A stretch of DNA of 64,000 nt, from assembly GCF_033100135.1 (NCBI RefSeq), contig NZ_CP136920.1:1364001-1428000 (forward strand), given 5' to 3'. Position 1 is the stretch's first letter; each line of letters opens with the position of its first letter. Source of the stretch: Rubellicoccus peritrichatus (GTDB lineage: Bacteria > Verrucomicrobiota > Verrucomicrobiia > Opitutales > Cerasicoccaceae). Below, piece after piece: positions 27,501 to 36,091 of this stretch. The position numbers and the translations under genes are program-made. The notes below the pieces were generated by a model. The model was not told the origin of the DNA. It made no database searches and worked only from the letters and a program-made list of their open reading frames with translations.

Positions 27501-28346
27501 CTAGTCAATCTCGCGCACAAGAAAGCTGTCCCTTTTGCGCCCGCGTATCTGCTTGGGTGACTGTCCGAATTCACTGCGGATGAAGCGATTGAAATTTGCA
27601 AGGTCGTCGATCCCGACGGAGGCAGCGATCTCCTGAATGGGTTCGTTGGAATAAGCCAATTGGCGGTGGGCATACCTCAAGCGTTTCCGGCGAATGAAAG
27701 TTGCTACCGGGCAACCTGCATGTTTGTTAAAAAGCCTCCCTAGATGCGTCACAGAAATGCCCAGGTGCTTTGCGATCTTTTCAGCGTAGATGTCAGTGGC
27801 GAGATGAGTGTCAATCATGCGCATGGCACTGCGGACATGCCTTCGTCCCTGGCGATCGACGGCGCTAGTCTCGGCCGGGGCTCCAACTTCTTCAGATATA
27901 GCTAGCAATAAGGCCCAGAGCTCGACCTCTGCATTCAGTGAAATCGGCTTATCCTGCGGTGTGCTCAAGTGTAATTGAATCACTCTTTCGAAACGCGATC
28001 GTACATCATCGAGCCCGCTATCTCCAGGTGAAACCATTAAGGGAATGCGCCATTGGAAATCTCCATAGGCCTCTGGCAGGTGGAAATTGAAGGCCATGTG
28101 CTCCCTTTCGTCACCGGCAAATTCATCATAGGCAATTCGGGCATAAGGCTCGCAGATGCCAACGCTTCCCGGGCGAATTGGCAGCATTGCATCGTTATGT
28201 GTTATCCTTGCGGAATATTGATAGTAATGCATGCACCATATGTCTTTCAGTTGAAAGGAAGTTCTCTTTATTCGAGTATAGTCATCGCTCCCAGCCCAGA
28301 GGATTCGAGGTCTTTCAGATAAATTGATCAGCACACTATCACTCAT
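27501..28346 (-). CDS. AraC family transcriptional regulator
   Basis: A 281-residue regulator. The N-terminal ~150 residues form a cupin-like sugar-sensing domain (G-S-V-G-I-C-E-P, H-M-A-F-N-F-H-L). The C-terminal two-helix-turn-helix AraC domain (about 175-275) has A-E-K-I-A-K-H-L-G-I-S-V-T-H-L-G-R-L-F-N-K and the signature I-Q-E-I-A-A-S-V-G-I-D-D-L-A-N-F-N-R-F-I-R. It is divergent from the GH16 gene, which makes that gene the likely target. The giant-protein genes downstream on the same strand are a second possibility. Confidence 0.92.
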   Translation of the reverse strand: MSDSVLINLSERPRILWAGSDDYTRIKRTSFQLKDIWCMHYYQYSARITHNDAMLPIRPGSVGICEPYARIAYDEFAGDEREHMAFNFHLPEAYGDFQWRIPLMVSPGDSGLDDVRSRFERVIQLHLSTPQDKPISLNAEVELWALLLAISEEVGAPAETSAVDRQGRRHVRSAMRMIDTHLATDIYAEKIAKHLGISVTHLGRLFNKHAGCPVATFIRRKRLRYAHRQLAYSNEPIQEIAASVGIDDLANFNRFIRSEFGQSPKQIRGRKRDSFLVREID

Positions 28347-28367
28347 TTTTTTGACTGCATGTTCAGT

Positions 28368-28395
28368 AATGACAAGTTTTTGTCGTGAATGTCAA
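28368..28395. promoter_or_regulatory. Direct repeats AATGWCAA, 20 bp apart, between AraC and GH16 genes
   Basis: AATGACAA at 28368-28375 and AATGTCAA at 28388-28395 are direct repeats two helical turns apart, the arrangement expected for an AraC-type activator. They lie 22-49 bp upstream of the AraC start and 220 bp upstream of the GH16 start. The role is inferred from spacing and position only. Confidence 0.35.
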
Positions 28396-28434
28396 TTGCA
28401 CTTTTCACGTGAATAGTGTTTAACTTTGTTCGTC

Positions 28435-28467
28435 AAGGGGACGGATTCAGATCAAACCCTGCCCCTT
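28435..28467. repeat. Short REP-like palindrome AAGGGG...CCCCTT
   Basis: AAGGGG (28435-28440) pairs with CCCCTT (28462-28467) around ggacggattcag. It resembles REP-type elements found between bacterial genes. It lies in the 269-bp AraC-GH16 gap; the adjacent bases to about 28545 may include a fragment of an older gene (a short open run ending ...Y-R-R-I-D-Y-D-H-A-V-stop), but I cannot assign it. Confidence 0.4.
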
Positions 28468-28615
28468 ATACCCACCCAACCCCTCAGCAACAATCTCATG
28501 GAGAGCATCTACCGACGCATTGACTACGATCATGCTGTATGATCACAGCCAAAGGTGCGTGCCGTTTCTTACATGATTTTATGTTTCTGGAGGATATATA
28601 ATAACCTATAAGAAC

Positions 28616-29476
28616 ATGAATACCCCTAGCATACAAATCATCAAAAACATCGCAAAGCTGGCGTCTTTTAAATACGCTGCATTGCTCGGCATGCTTACCG
28701 CTGTGCCTCTGTCGCTTGAAGCTCAGAAGTTATCTGCCCCTGGTGGATGGAGTATCTACAATTGGGCTACTGATAATTTCAATGACACCAGTGTTGGATG
28801 GCAATGGAACAACACTCATAGCTTTTATAACTGGGAAAACTCCACTCGAAAGAATGGACAGAAAACCTGGACTCGCTTCCGTACCCAGAATGTGATCATG
28901 AATGGGTCAACACTTCGGATCATCAACTGGCACCATTCAAGTCCAATTACAGAGTGGAATCCAAAAATCAATGCGAATGCGACCTTTGATTATTCAGGTG
29001 GCGTTTTAGGCTCCAAGGCCAATTGGCTGGTTGAGGGGCAGTTCCAGTGCTATTCGCAAGTGCAGTGGAACTTCGCTGATATCTGGCCAACGTTCTGGAC
29101 GGATAAAGGCGGTGCAGATGAGCTTGATATCATGGAGTATCAAAGTGATATCCTGAATCATTCCCACCATGATAAGCAAGTGACGGGCTCAACTAGAAGC
29201 TCCAAACGCGTATGGGCTCCATGGACACAACCCACGTGGCACCATACCTGGGCCATGGCGCGCGTTCGCAGCTGGACTCACTGGGCCGCACGGACCACAC
29301 GCAATACTCAAGCTACATTCTATATTAATGGTAAGTTGGAGCACACTTCACAATGGCATCGAGTGGACACTAACATGGAAATGTTGTTCACTTCCAGTCC
29401 CCATTTTCATCATCTTCCAGCTCCAGGAAATTATCCCGATTATTATATTGATTGGGTAGAAACTCATATTCCTTGA
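28616..29476 (+). CDS. GH16 family glycoside hydrolase, exported
   Basis: A 286-residue secreted beta-glycanase candidate. The GH16 catalytic signature E-L-D-I-M-E is present at residues 169-174: E169 nucleophile, D171 assisting, E174 acid/base by family precedent. It is preceded by W-P-T-F-W-T, as usual in GH16. A signal peptide covers about residues 1-37 (cleavage near L-E-A-Q). GH16 includes agarases, carrageenases, laminarinases and porphyranases; I cannot tell which. The catalytic domain is unusually rich in Trp and His (H-H-S-S, S-H-H-D-K, H-F-H-H). It is divergent from an AraC gene with paired direct repeats in between, and ends at a strong terminator. Confidence 0.8.
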   Translation: MNTPSIQIIKNIAKLASFKYAALLGMLTAVPLSLEAQKLSAPGGWSIYNWATDNFNDTSVGWQWNNTHSFYNWENSTRKNGQKTWTRFRTQNVIMNGSTLRIINWHHSSPITEWNPKINANATFDYSGGVLGSKANWLVEGQFQCYSQVQWNFADIWPTFWTDKGGADELDIMEYQSDILNHSHHDKQVTGSTRSSKRVWAPWTQPTWHHTWAMARVRSWTHWAARTTRNTQATFYINGKLEHTSQWHRVDTNMEMLFTSSPHFHHLPAPGNYPDYYIDWVETHIP

Positions 29477-29514
29477 TTCGCTGGATTTTTCAGCTTTTTA
29501 GCAATCTATAAAAT

Positions 29515-29546
29515 AAGCGCCCTAACCATTGAGGGTTAGGGCGCTT
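29515..29546 (+). terminator. Terminator hairpin after GH16 gene
   Basis: Near-perfect stem AAGCGCCCTAACC / GGTTAGGGCGCTT with a short ATTGA loop, 39 bp after the GH16 stop, followed by a modest T-containing stretch (cctatttgg). Confidence 0.8.
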
Positions 29547-29611
29547 CCTATTTGGTCTATGATTGCTCTTTGGACATGAGATGATAAATAAGAAAATCCG
29601 CTATTCACCTG

Positions 29612-30559
29612 GTGATCACGTTTTCAAATGTAACTAAACGCTTTGGACAAAAGGTCGCGGTTAACGACCTTTCTTTTCAGGTTGGAGCCGGAGAGGTTCT
29701 TGCGCTTTTAGGTCCGAACGGCGCGGGCAAGTCGACCTCGATGAAGATGCTCACAGGTTATCTTCCTGTCTCTGATGGAACCGTTTCTGTCTGTGGATTT
29801 GAAATGCACGAAAAAGCCGGTTCGGCACAATCGCGTATTGGTTATTTGCCCGAAGGAACACCTTTGTACACTGAGGCGACGGTAATTGAATTTTTGCGTT
29901 TTGCAGCTGCCGCTCGTGACGTGCCAGCCAAAAAACAAAAGCAGGCAGTATCACGCGTGGTGGATTGTTGCGGTTTGGAGGAGGTTCAGTATCAGTTAAT
30001 CGATACGTTGTCCAAGGGTTATCGCCAACGCACTTGTCTGGCTCAAAGTATCATTCACGATCCTAAAGTACTGGTTTTGGATGAGCCAACTGATGGATTG
30101 GACCCAAATCAAAAGCAGGATATCCAGAACATGATTTGCGAAATGGGTGAGGACAAAAGCATCCTGCTTTCTACCCATATCATGGAAGAGGCAGAGTTTA
30201 TGTCTGATCGTATTCTGCTTCTCAGCAAAGGTCAATCGGTTGCCGAAGGCACAATGGATGAGCTTAGGCAAAAGCTCTGTAACCAACATAGAATCATTTT
30301 GAAACTTGCCGATGTCTCTTCAAGTGAGGCTTTGGATGTTTTTCAAACGATTCCCGCAGTAGCTAAGGTTGAGCAAGAAGAGTCTGCTGCTTCTGAACTT
30401 TCATTGACGATCTGGGTTGCCGAAGATGAGTCAGGAAGCTCCAGTCTGCTTCCCGAGCTGGCGACCCTTTGTCATGAGAAAGCCTGGCGCGTGATCGGGA
30501 TGAAGGTGGTCGAGGCCAGCCTTAAGGACATATTTGCTGAAGCCACACGCGAGTCGTAG
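29612..30559 (+). CDS. ABC transporter ATP-binding protein (GldA-like)
   Basis: A 315-residue ATPase. Walker A G-P-N-G-A-G-K-S-T is at 34-42, the ABC signature L-S-K-G-Y-R-Q-R, Walker B V-L-V-L-D-E-P-T-D-G-L-D-P, and the switch His in L-L-S-T-H-I-M. The G-Y-R-Q-R signature and downstream neighbours place it with GldA/NatA/CcmA-type exporters. It starts at GTG 29612 and is followed 25 bp later by its permease. In Bacteroidetes GldA-GldF-GldG are linked to gliding motility, but outside that phylum the transported substrate is unknown, so I leave the symbol empty. Confidence 0.92.
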   Translation: MITFSNVTKRFGQKVAVNDLSFQVGAGEVLALLGPNGAGKSTSMKMLTGYLPVSDGTVSVCGFEMHEKAGSAQSRIGYLPEGTPLYTEATVIEFLRFAAAARDVPAKKQKQAVSRVVDCCGLEEVQYQLIDTLSKGYRQRTCLAQSIIHDPKVLVLDEPTDGLDPNQKQDIQNMICEMGEDKSILLSTHIMEEAEFMSDRILLLSKGQSVAEGTMDELRQKLCNQHRIILKLADVSSSEALDVFQTIPAVAKVEQEESAASELSLTIWVAEDESGSSSLLPELATLCHEKAWRVIGMKVVEASLKDIFAEATRES

Positions 30560-30584
30560 TTGTATATTATCAAAAAGGATTATA

Positions 30585-31352
30585 ATGGAGTCTGTTCCTC
30601 TTCGAAGTGCGATCAATCGTATCTGGGTCATCTATAAGAAGGAACTCCTGACTTTTGTCTATACGCCCACGATTTATGTGTGCTTTGCGCTCTTTGTCTT
30701 CTTTGCGAATTACCTGAATTTTGTCCTGGGGCATTTTTTCCAGCGAGATGAGGCATCACTTGCCAGTAGTTTTTTTAGTTGGCATCCCTGGTTGTACGCC
30801 TTTTTCGCACCTGCCATATCGATGCGTCTATGGTCGGAAGAGTATCGTCAAAAAACGATGGAGTTGCTGTTCACTATGAGATTCAAGCCATGGGAAATCG
30901 TAATGGGTAAGTTCTTTTCATCGTGGACTGTGCTGCTCATTGCTTTGCTGCTTACCGTTCCGATGATTGCAACCCTCTATCATCTTGGGCCTCCTGATGC
31001 CGGTCCACTGATCTCCGGCTATCTTGGCAGTGCGCTCCTGTCGGGTGCATTGCTAGGTGTTTCTATTGCTGCTGCCAGCTTCTCCTGGAATCAATTCATT
31101 TCGTACATTCTTGGCGCTTGCTGCTGCTCTCTGCTGCTTGTCCTTGGATCAGTGGCAAGTATGGATACTTTCATTCAAATGCTTTCGGGTTTCAGCTGGG
31201 TGTCTGACTGGCTGGGAGCAATGAACTTTACCGCCCATTACAAACACTTTCAGAGAGGCGTCATCGCTCTGCCTGCAATCGTTTATTTTGTGTCGACTGC
31301 AGTCCTTGGGCTCTACTGTGCGCAGATGCTGATCAATAATAAAAGAAGATAA
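30585..31352 (+). CDS. ABC-2 type transporter permease (GldF-like)
   Basis: A 255-residue membrane protein with about six transmembrane helices (around 22-42, 58-80, 108-130, 144-165, 175-200, 228-248). It matches ABC-2 permeases of the GldF type: an N-terminal I-Y-K-K-E-L, then S-M-R-L-W-S-E-E-Y-R-Q-K-T-M-E-L-L, which is characteristic. The open frame reaches 30534, overlapping the ATPase gene, but ATG 30585, with an AAGGA ribosome site about 8 bp upstream, is the better start. It forms the channel partner of the preceding ATPase. Confidence 0.9.
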   Translation: MESVPLRSAINRIWVIYKKELLTFVYTPTIYVCFALFVFFANYLNFVLGHFFQRDEASLASSFFSWHPWLYAFFAPAISMRLWSEEYRQKTMELLFTMRFKPWEIVMGKFFSSWTVLLIALLLTVPMIATLYHLGPPDAGPLISGYLGSALLSGALLGVSIAAASFSWNQFISYILGACCCSLLLVLGSVASMDTFIQMLSGFSWVSDWLGAMNFTAHYKHFQRGVIALPAIVYFVSTAVLGLYCAQMLINNKRR

Positions 31353-31366
31353 CTTTAAGCGAATCT

Positions 31367-33190
31367 ATGAAATCCGGAAATCAATGTCTGTCCCTTCTTG
31401 TGGCTGTGTCATTGTATGTGCTGATCAACTTTATTGTCGGCAACTTCCGCTTTCAATGGGATTTGACTGCTTCGCGTCAGCATTCGATTTCGAATACAAC
31501 TAGGGAAAAATTGAGAGGTCTCGAAAGCCCTGTTACAATTCGATACTACGCCAGTGTTGGTGAAAATACGATGCCTTATGATTTGCGGGTCTACGGCGAT
31601 AAAGTGGAATACTTCCTGGATATACTGGAGCAAGAGGGGCGGGGCAATATCGAGGTCATTCGTTATGATCCGAAGCCCGGGAGTGATGCGGAAGAAACGG
31701 CGAACTTTGACAGTATCACCAGTAATTTTAATCGCAACCAGGGGCGCTTTTATTTTGGACTTTCTGTCAGCTGCCTGGATCGAAAAGTTAAGATTCCTTT
31801 TTTGCATCCCGACCGTGAGGGCTTACTCGAATATGATATGCTTCAGGCTATTGATACGGTTACGAACCAGAATCGAAAGACCATTGGGATTCTTAGCGCG
31901 CTTCCTGTCATGGGTGGCGAGTATTCGAATGAACGCGGAGAAGGGGTGTTCCCACCCTGGTTATTTATCAAGGAGTTGCAACGCAGCTATGATGTTGCGT
32001 CATACGACAAGGATATTGGTGCCTTGCAGACAGTCCCGCCAGACTTGTTGATCATTATGCATCCGGTAGGTTATGGTGAACCTGTCATGCGCGAGGTGGA
32101 CCAGTACATCGCAAATGGTGGAAAGGTCATAGTTATGCTGGATCCCTATTCCGGGGCCATTGAAATGATCAACCCCAGCCTTCAAAGAGAATTCATGAGT
32201 TCTGATTTTAGAAAGCTGCTTAACGCCTGGGGTGTTCATTATAATTCCGTTGAAGTGGTTGCTGACATGAATCTCCGCTCCGAGGTTGATCGCGGCTTCG
32301 GGCCCGAAACCCTGCATACTGTGCTGGATATTCCCCAGCGATACATTCACAAGGAAGATCCGATTACTGCCGGGATCAATATCCTTGGTTTTCCGTATGC
32401 CGGGCATTTCTGGCCTGCGCCTTCCATGGCAGGCCGTATCATTCCGCTGGTGAGTACTTCGAAGGTTGTTTCTACGGTCAAGTCGGATGAGCTGTTTCGC
32501 ATCAGTAGGGAAAAGAATGAGACGCTATTGAAGTCGTTTGAGCCGGATGGGCGCAGGCGGGTGATTGTTGCCAAACTCCTGGGTGAGTTGGGCTCCGCAT
32601 ACCCTGAGACCGAGCGCAACTTCACGGCTGAGCCTGATGCTTCTCAGGTCATACTATTTGCTGATGCTGATTTCGTTTTCGATCCATTCGCTGGTGAAAC
32701 GGTCCAACTGTCTGAATCGGAGGCGACCCTTAAACCCTACAACGGGAACCTCGCCTTATTCTCCAATGCGGTCGATCATCTTATCGGTGAGGACGTTTTA
32801 CTGGCTGCTCGCGGTAAGGGGGCGGTTCGTTATCCGCTCGTCGGATTGTCCGATATCAAACTGGATATTGAGGGGCAGTATGACGAACAGCGCCTAATTA
32901 TCCAAAAGCAACTGCAGGATCTTGAAGACAAGCTTGTCGTGATCTCAAAGGAGGAGCAGGAAAAGGATACGAATCAGTTTATTGAAAACAAGAAGGTGCT
33001 CAATCAGCTTTTGGCGGAAAGAGATAAGGCAGAGGACGATCTGGTCGCGATCGAAAGACAAATCGACTACGCGCTGCAGCAGGTGAAAAACCGCTATCAA
33101 TGGGCGAACACGCTGACGGTGCCATTGATTGTGCTGCTGGTGGGAGCAATCATTATATATCGTAGAAATTCACACTCACGAGCACGATGA
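31367..33190 (+). CDS. GldG-family ABC transporter auxiliary protein
   Basis: A 607-residue protein with one N-terminal membrane anchor (about 7-25), a large periplasmic domain of GldG / ABC_transp_aux type (H-S-I-S-N-T-T-R-E-K-L, then G-G-K-V-I-V-M-L-D-P-Y-S at ~258-269), a coiled coil at about 505-575 and a C-terminal transmembrane helix near 583-600. The family partners with GldA/GldF-type ATPase and permease. It begins 15 bp after the permease stop and overlaps the next gene by 4 bp, so the operon is tightly coupled. Confidence 0.88.
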   Translation: MKSGNQCLSLLVAVSLYVLINFIVGNFRFQWDLTASRQHSISNTTREKLRGLESPVTIRYYASVGENTMPYDLRVYGDKVEYFLDILEQEGRGNIEVIRYDPKPGSDAEETANFDSITSNFNRNQGRFYFGLSVSCLDRKVKIPFLHPDREGLLEYDMLQAIDTVTNQNRKTIGILSALPVMGGEYSNERGEGVFPPWLFIKELQRSYDVASYDKDIGALQTVPPDLLIIMHPVGYGEPVMREVDQYIANGGKVIVMLDPYSGAIEMINPSLQREFMSSDFRKLLNAWGVHYNSVEVVADMNLRSEVDRGFGPETLHTVLDIPQRYIHKEDPITAGINILGFPYAGHFWPAPSMAGRIIPLVSTSKVVSTVKSDELFRISREKNETLLKSFEPDGRRRVIVAKLLGELGSAYPETERNFTAEPDASQVILFADADFVFDPFAGETVQLSESEATLKPYNGNLALFSNAVDHLIGEDVLLAARGKGAVRYPLVGLSDIKLDIEGQYDEQRLIIQKQLQDLEDKLVVISKEEQEKDTNQFIENKKVLNQLLAERDKAEDDLVAIERQIDYALQQVKNRYQWANTLTVPLIVLLVGAIIIYRRNSHSRAR

Positions 33191-34311
33191 ACAAACGGCA
33201 GGTATTCACAGTTTTGTTTTTGAGCCTTCTGGCTGCTGTCGCATATTATATCTTTCAGGAGCGGCAGTTTGTCAGCCAGGAGGTCAGGGAGGATGAAAAA
33301 CTGGTATTTCCAAACCTGCGTGCTGGTGAAATTCACACCATGGTCGTTAGCAATCGATTCGGCACTCTGACGTTTAAAAAGCAAGGTGATGATTGGGCTA
33401 TTGTGGAGAAGGAAAACTACCTCGCAGACCCGGTGCTCCTGAATGAAACCCTCAGTGCGCTCACTAACCTCAAGATTGCTCAAAAGACTCTCGTGGATGA
33501 GTCGCAATGGGCACAAATCGGAGTGCAGGACCCAGGCGAAGCTGGAGCCATCGGAGTTGGCTGTCGAGTTGATCTATATGGTGCAGACGGCTACGAGCGC
33601 GGTATCATCATTGGTTCGCTGCAAGCCTCCGATAGTGAAGCGTCCCGTATGTTTGGGGCGGAGTTTGATGGCCGGAATTTTATACGAGAAAAAGATAGCA
33701 ATCAGATCTACCTTGTTGGTCAGTCATTATCTTTCTTTAATACAATACCTTCTAATTGGCTTATGAATATACTGAGCAATCCCTACGCATACAAAAGCAT
33801 AACATATGTCGATGAGGGGGAGCGCGTCTGGAGTCTCGTCCGAGGTAGCCGGGCGGAGCCGTATCTTCTTTATGGTGAATCCGATGACGTTGGCACACCT
33901 TTACCCAACCTCACTCAGACGGTTGATTACGCCTTCGCTTCAATGTTCATCAAGGATGTCTTTCCGGCGGATTTTGAACGCAATTCAGTCGACATTTCCG
34001 GTGACCGTTACTTTGAGCTGGAAGCCTTGGATGGCTTTGCCCAGCGCATATATATTGGTGGGAAAACCAGAATGTCGGAGCAGGAGCGCCTGAGCGGAGA
34101 TGGTGCCTCCGGAGTGATGCGAAAGGTGCGCACGGGTACCTATCGTTATGCGTTTATTGAATGGTTAAGCGATAGAATAAAACCTTCTCCGAATGAGCCT
34201 CCATATTCCGGGCGGACTTATCTTGTTCATGGTCCCAAGATGAATGATCTTATGATTAATCACGATGAGATGCTGGTGTTTGAAAGACTCAGCCCCGCCA
34301 GCAACAACTAA
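33187..34311 (+). CDS. DUF4340 domain protein
   Basis: A 374-residue membrane-anchored protein starting on the stop of the GldG-like gene (ATGA overlap). There is a single N-terminal helix at about 5-22, then a DUF4340-type extracytoplasmic domain: F-P-N-L-R-A-G-E-I-H-T-M-V-V, a beta-strand T-L-T-F-K-K-Q-G-D-D-W-A-I-V-E-K, and a later Y-L-V-G-Q-S-L. DUF4340 genes regularly follow gldA-F-G-like operons; the domain function is unknown but is presumed to be part of the same envelope complex. Confidence 0.85.
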   Translation: MNKRQVFTVLFLSLLAAVAYYIFQERQFVSQEVREDEKLVFPNLRAGEIHTMVVSNRFGTLTFKKQGDDWAIVEKENYLADPVLLNETLSALTNLKIAQKTLVDESQWAQIGVQDPGEAGAIGVGCRVDLYGADGYERGIIIGSLQASDSEASRMFGAEFDGRNFIREKDSNQIYLVGQSLSFFNTIPSNWLMNILSNPYAYKSITYVDEGERVWSLVRGSRAEPYLLYGESDDVGTPLPNLTQTVDYAFASMFIKDVFPADFERNSVDISGDRYFELEALDGFAQRIYIGGKTRMSEQERLSGDGASGVMRKVRTGTYRYAFIEWLSDRIKPSPNEPPYSGRTYLVHGPKMNDLMINHDEMLVFERLSPASNN

Positions 34312-34329
34312 CTTGGTTACGTTTATGCA

Positions 34330-35376
34330 ATGAGAGTTATCATAATCAGTTTCGTTGTTCTTTGTTTGTGCTCTTTTCTGTTAATTGCTTTTTTTCCGGA
34401 TTCAGCCGAGCCTCTTGAAACAGTTGAAATCCAGGTTGAGGCGCGCCCCAAAGAGCAACCTCTCCAGTCATCATCAAGCGAGCCAACTGGTTTGGCGTCT
34501 GATTTGTTGGGCGACGATTTTCAGTTTGGTCTGGATGCTTTTATCCCTCCTAAGACTGTAGCCGAGCAGATAGATTTCATTTTAACTGACGCTACGGTAT
34601 CTAGCGATAAGTATCTTTTGCTGGTCGAGCTATTGGGGACGAACGAAGGTGAGGTCCTGGCCTACCTTTCCGAGCGCCGCTACCCTGAACAAATGGCTGT
34701 CGAGAGTGCGGAGTATGACGAAGTTGCCATGATTACTCGTGCGCTCCTCGAATTTTACATGGAAAAACCTTTGGCCGACAATCTTCAGAAAGTCGAACAA
34801 CTGCGCCCAACTGGACCGCTCTTTAGTAATATTGTCGGCGATCTCTTTTTTGCCGGAGCCGGGGCGGAAAGTGCTGGCATCGCTTACGATTGGGTTATGG
34901 CGAATCCCGAACATCCTGCATCCCTTCGTTCCGGCGCCACGATTGGCACCATGCTGAGTGATTTTACACCTGAAGAGGCCTGGAGCAAAGCGGTCGATTT
35001 GCCGGAAGGGCCTATTCGCACGCGGGCATTTACCGCCATTGTGGTGGAGTCCACCAATGGCGATATTGATGCGGCCATCGATTATATCAATTCGATTGAA
35101 GAAACCCCGGATCTCGATGAAGCCATTTCCGGAGTACTCAGTCAGGGGATGAACAGCGGTTACCCTTACTCGGAGCTGGTTGATATTGCTGTGGCCCCTG
35201 TCGACCCAATGTATCGCTCATCCAGTCTCGTCATGCTCTTCAATAACTGGGCTGCGGATGACCCGGCTTCGCTGGTTGAATGGTCCAATCAGCAACATCA
35301 ATTTCCGCCGGACCAGATGGCCGAGATCAATCTTGTCGTGAAGCAGACTCTGGAAAGGCATCAAGTCGAATTTTAA
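34330..35376 (+). CDS. Membrane-anchored helical-repeat protein, unknown
   Basis: A 348-residue protein with an N-terminal signal-anchor (I-I-I-S-F-V-V-L-C-L-C-S-F-L-L-I-A-F-F, residues 3-21), a low-complexity linker to about 60, and an all-helical remainder with a repeated pattern in which a Trp-Ala/Gly-x-x-D/N-P step (for example W-A-A-D-D-P-A-S-L-V-E-W near 317-328) is followed by a helix. Similar W-x-x-x-D-P repeats are frequent in Verrucomicrobia and Planctomycetes proteins. It begins 18 bp after the DUF4340 gene and probably ends that operon. No enzyme motif is visible. Confidence 0.65.
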   Translation: MRVIIISFVVLCLCSFLLIAFFPDSAEPLETVEIQVEARPKEQPLQSSSSEPTGLASDLLGDDFQFGLDAFIPPKTVAEQIDFILTDATVSSDKYLLLVELLGTNEGEVLAYLSERRYPEQMAVESAEYDEVAMITRALLEFYMEKPLADNLQKVEQLRPTGPLFSNIVGDLFFAGAGAESAGIAYDWVMANPEHPASLRSGATIGTMLSDFTPEEAWSKAVDLPEGPIRTRAFTAIVVESTNGDIDAAIDYINSIEETPDLDEAISGVLSQGMNSGYPYSELVDIAVAPVDPMYRSSSLVMLFNNWAADDPASLVEWSNQQHQFPPDQMAEINLVVKQTLERHQVEF

Positions 35377-35467
35377 GGCGCAGTTGTTGCTTTAATCGAA
35401 TGTATTACTTCTGTTCCTGATTCCCGAAAACAATCCTTATCTTCATCCTCCAACTCTACATATTGAT

Positions 35468-35780
35468 CTCTCGCCAAGACGCCAAGGCGCGAAGATCGCT
35501 TTGCCACAGAGGACACAGACTCTTTTATCCGCAGATTACTGAGATTTCCGCGAATTAAGAAGAATGCTCATTTGATTGACTGAATCCAATCTGTGCTCGT
35601 CTCGCGCAATCCACGGACAGATTGAAATCATGCACTTGATGAAGGCCGAACTGTTTCTGTGCCTTCTGTGGTCAAAACTCCACCATGATCAACTTCGTGA
35701 TCTTGGTGCGCGCTTTGTGTTCTTTGTGGCCTATTCCTCAGAGTAAGACTGCTTTGCGCCTTGGCGTCATCGCGAGAGAC
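35468..35780. repeat. Triple-nested inverted repeat element
   Basis: Three concentric arm pairs lie inside the 715-bp gene-free stretch 35377-36091: outer 35468-35494 with 35752-35780 (core GACGCCAAGGCGC), middle 35501-35520 with 35651-35675 (CCACAGAGGACACAG type) and inner 35527-35556 with 35583-35617 (ATCCGCAGAT / TCCGTGGATT type). The inner arms resemble 5723-5816 and the middle arms resemble 58698-58875. A direct segment, CTTCGTGATCTTGGTGCGCG onward (35693-35731), matches 38914-38952. From 35781 to 36091 I see only AT-rich DNA that must include the promoter of the next gene. Confidence 0.75.
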
Positions 35781-36091
35781 TCAACCTGGATGGAATCCGA
35801 TGGGATGGTTTGGGAAGACTGAAAGGCAGATCAGATAGGTGATATTTATATAGAAGTCATTATTTGCTTGCCCGAAGCCGGGAATGCCATCTTAGTGAAA
35901 ACGACATCATCTCTTTTAGTATCAATATGGGACATCTTTAACTATCTATTCTCTGTGTTATGTATCATTATTCACACATTCAAAAACCATCTGTAATACG
36001 GCAGTCTGTTTCTCGAAATACAAGCTGATTGCGAACAGGTGGGCTTTTGTCCTTTTTCTCCATTTACCACAAGCACTTCCCAATTAAAATC

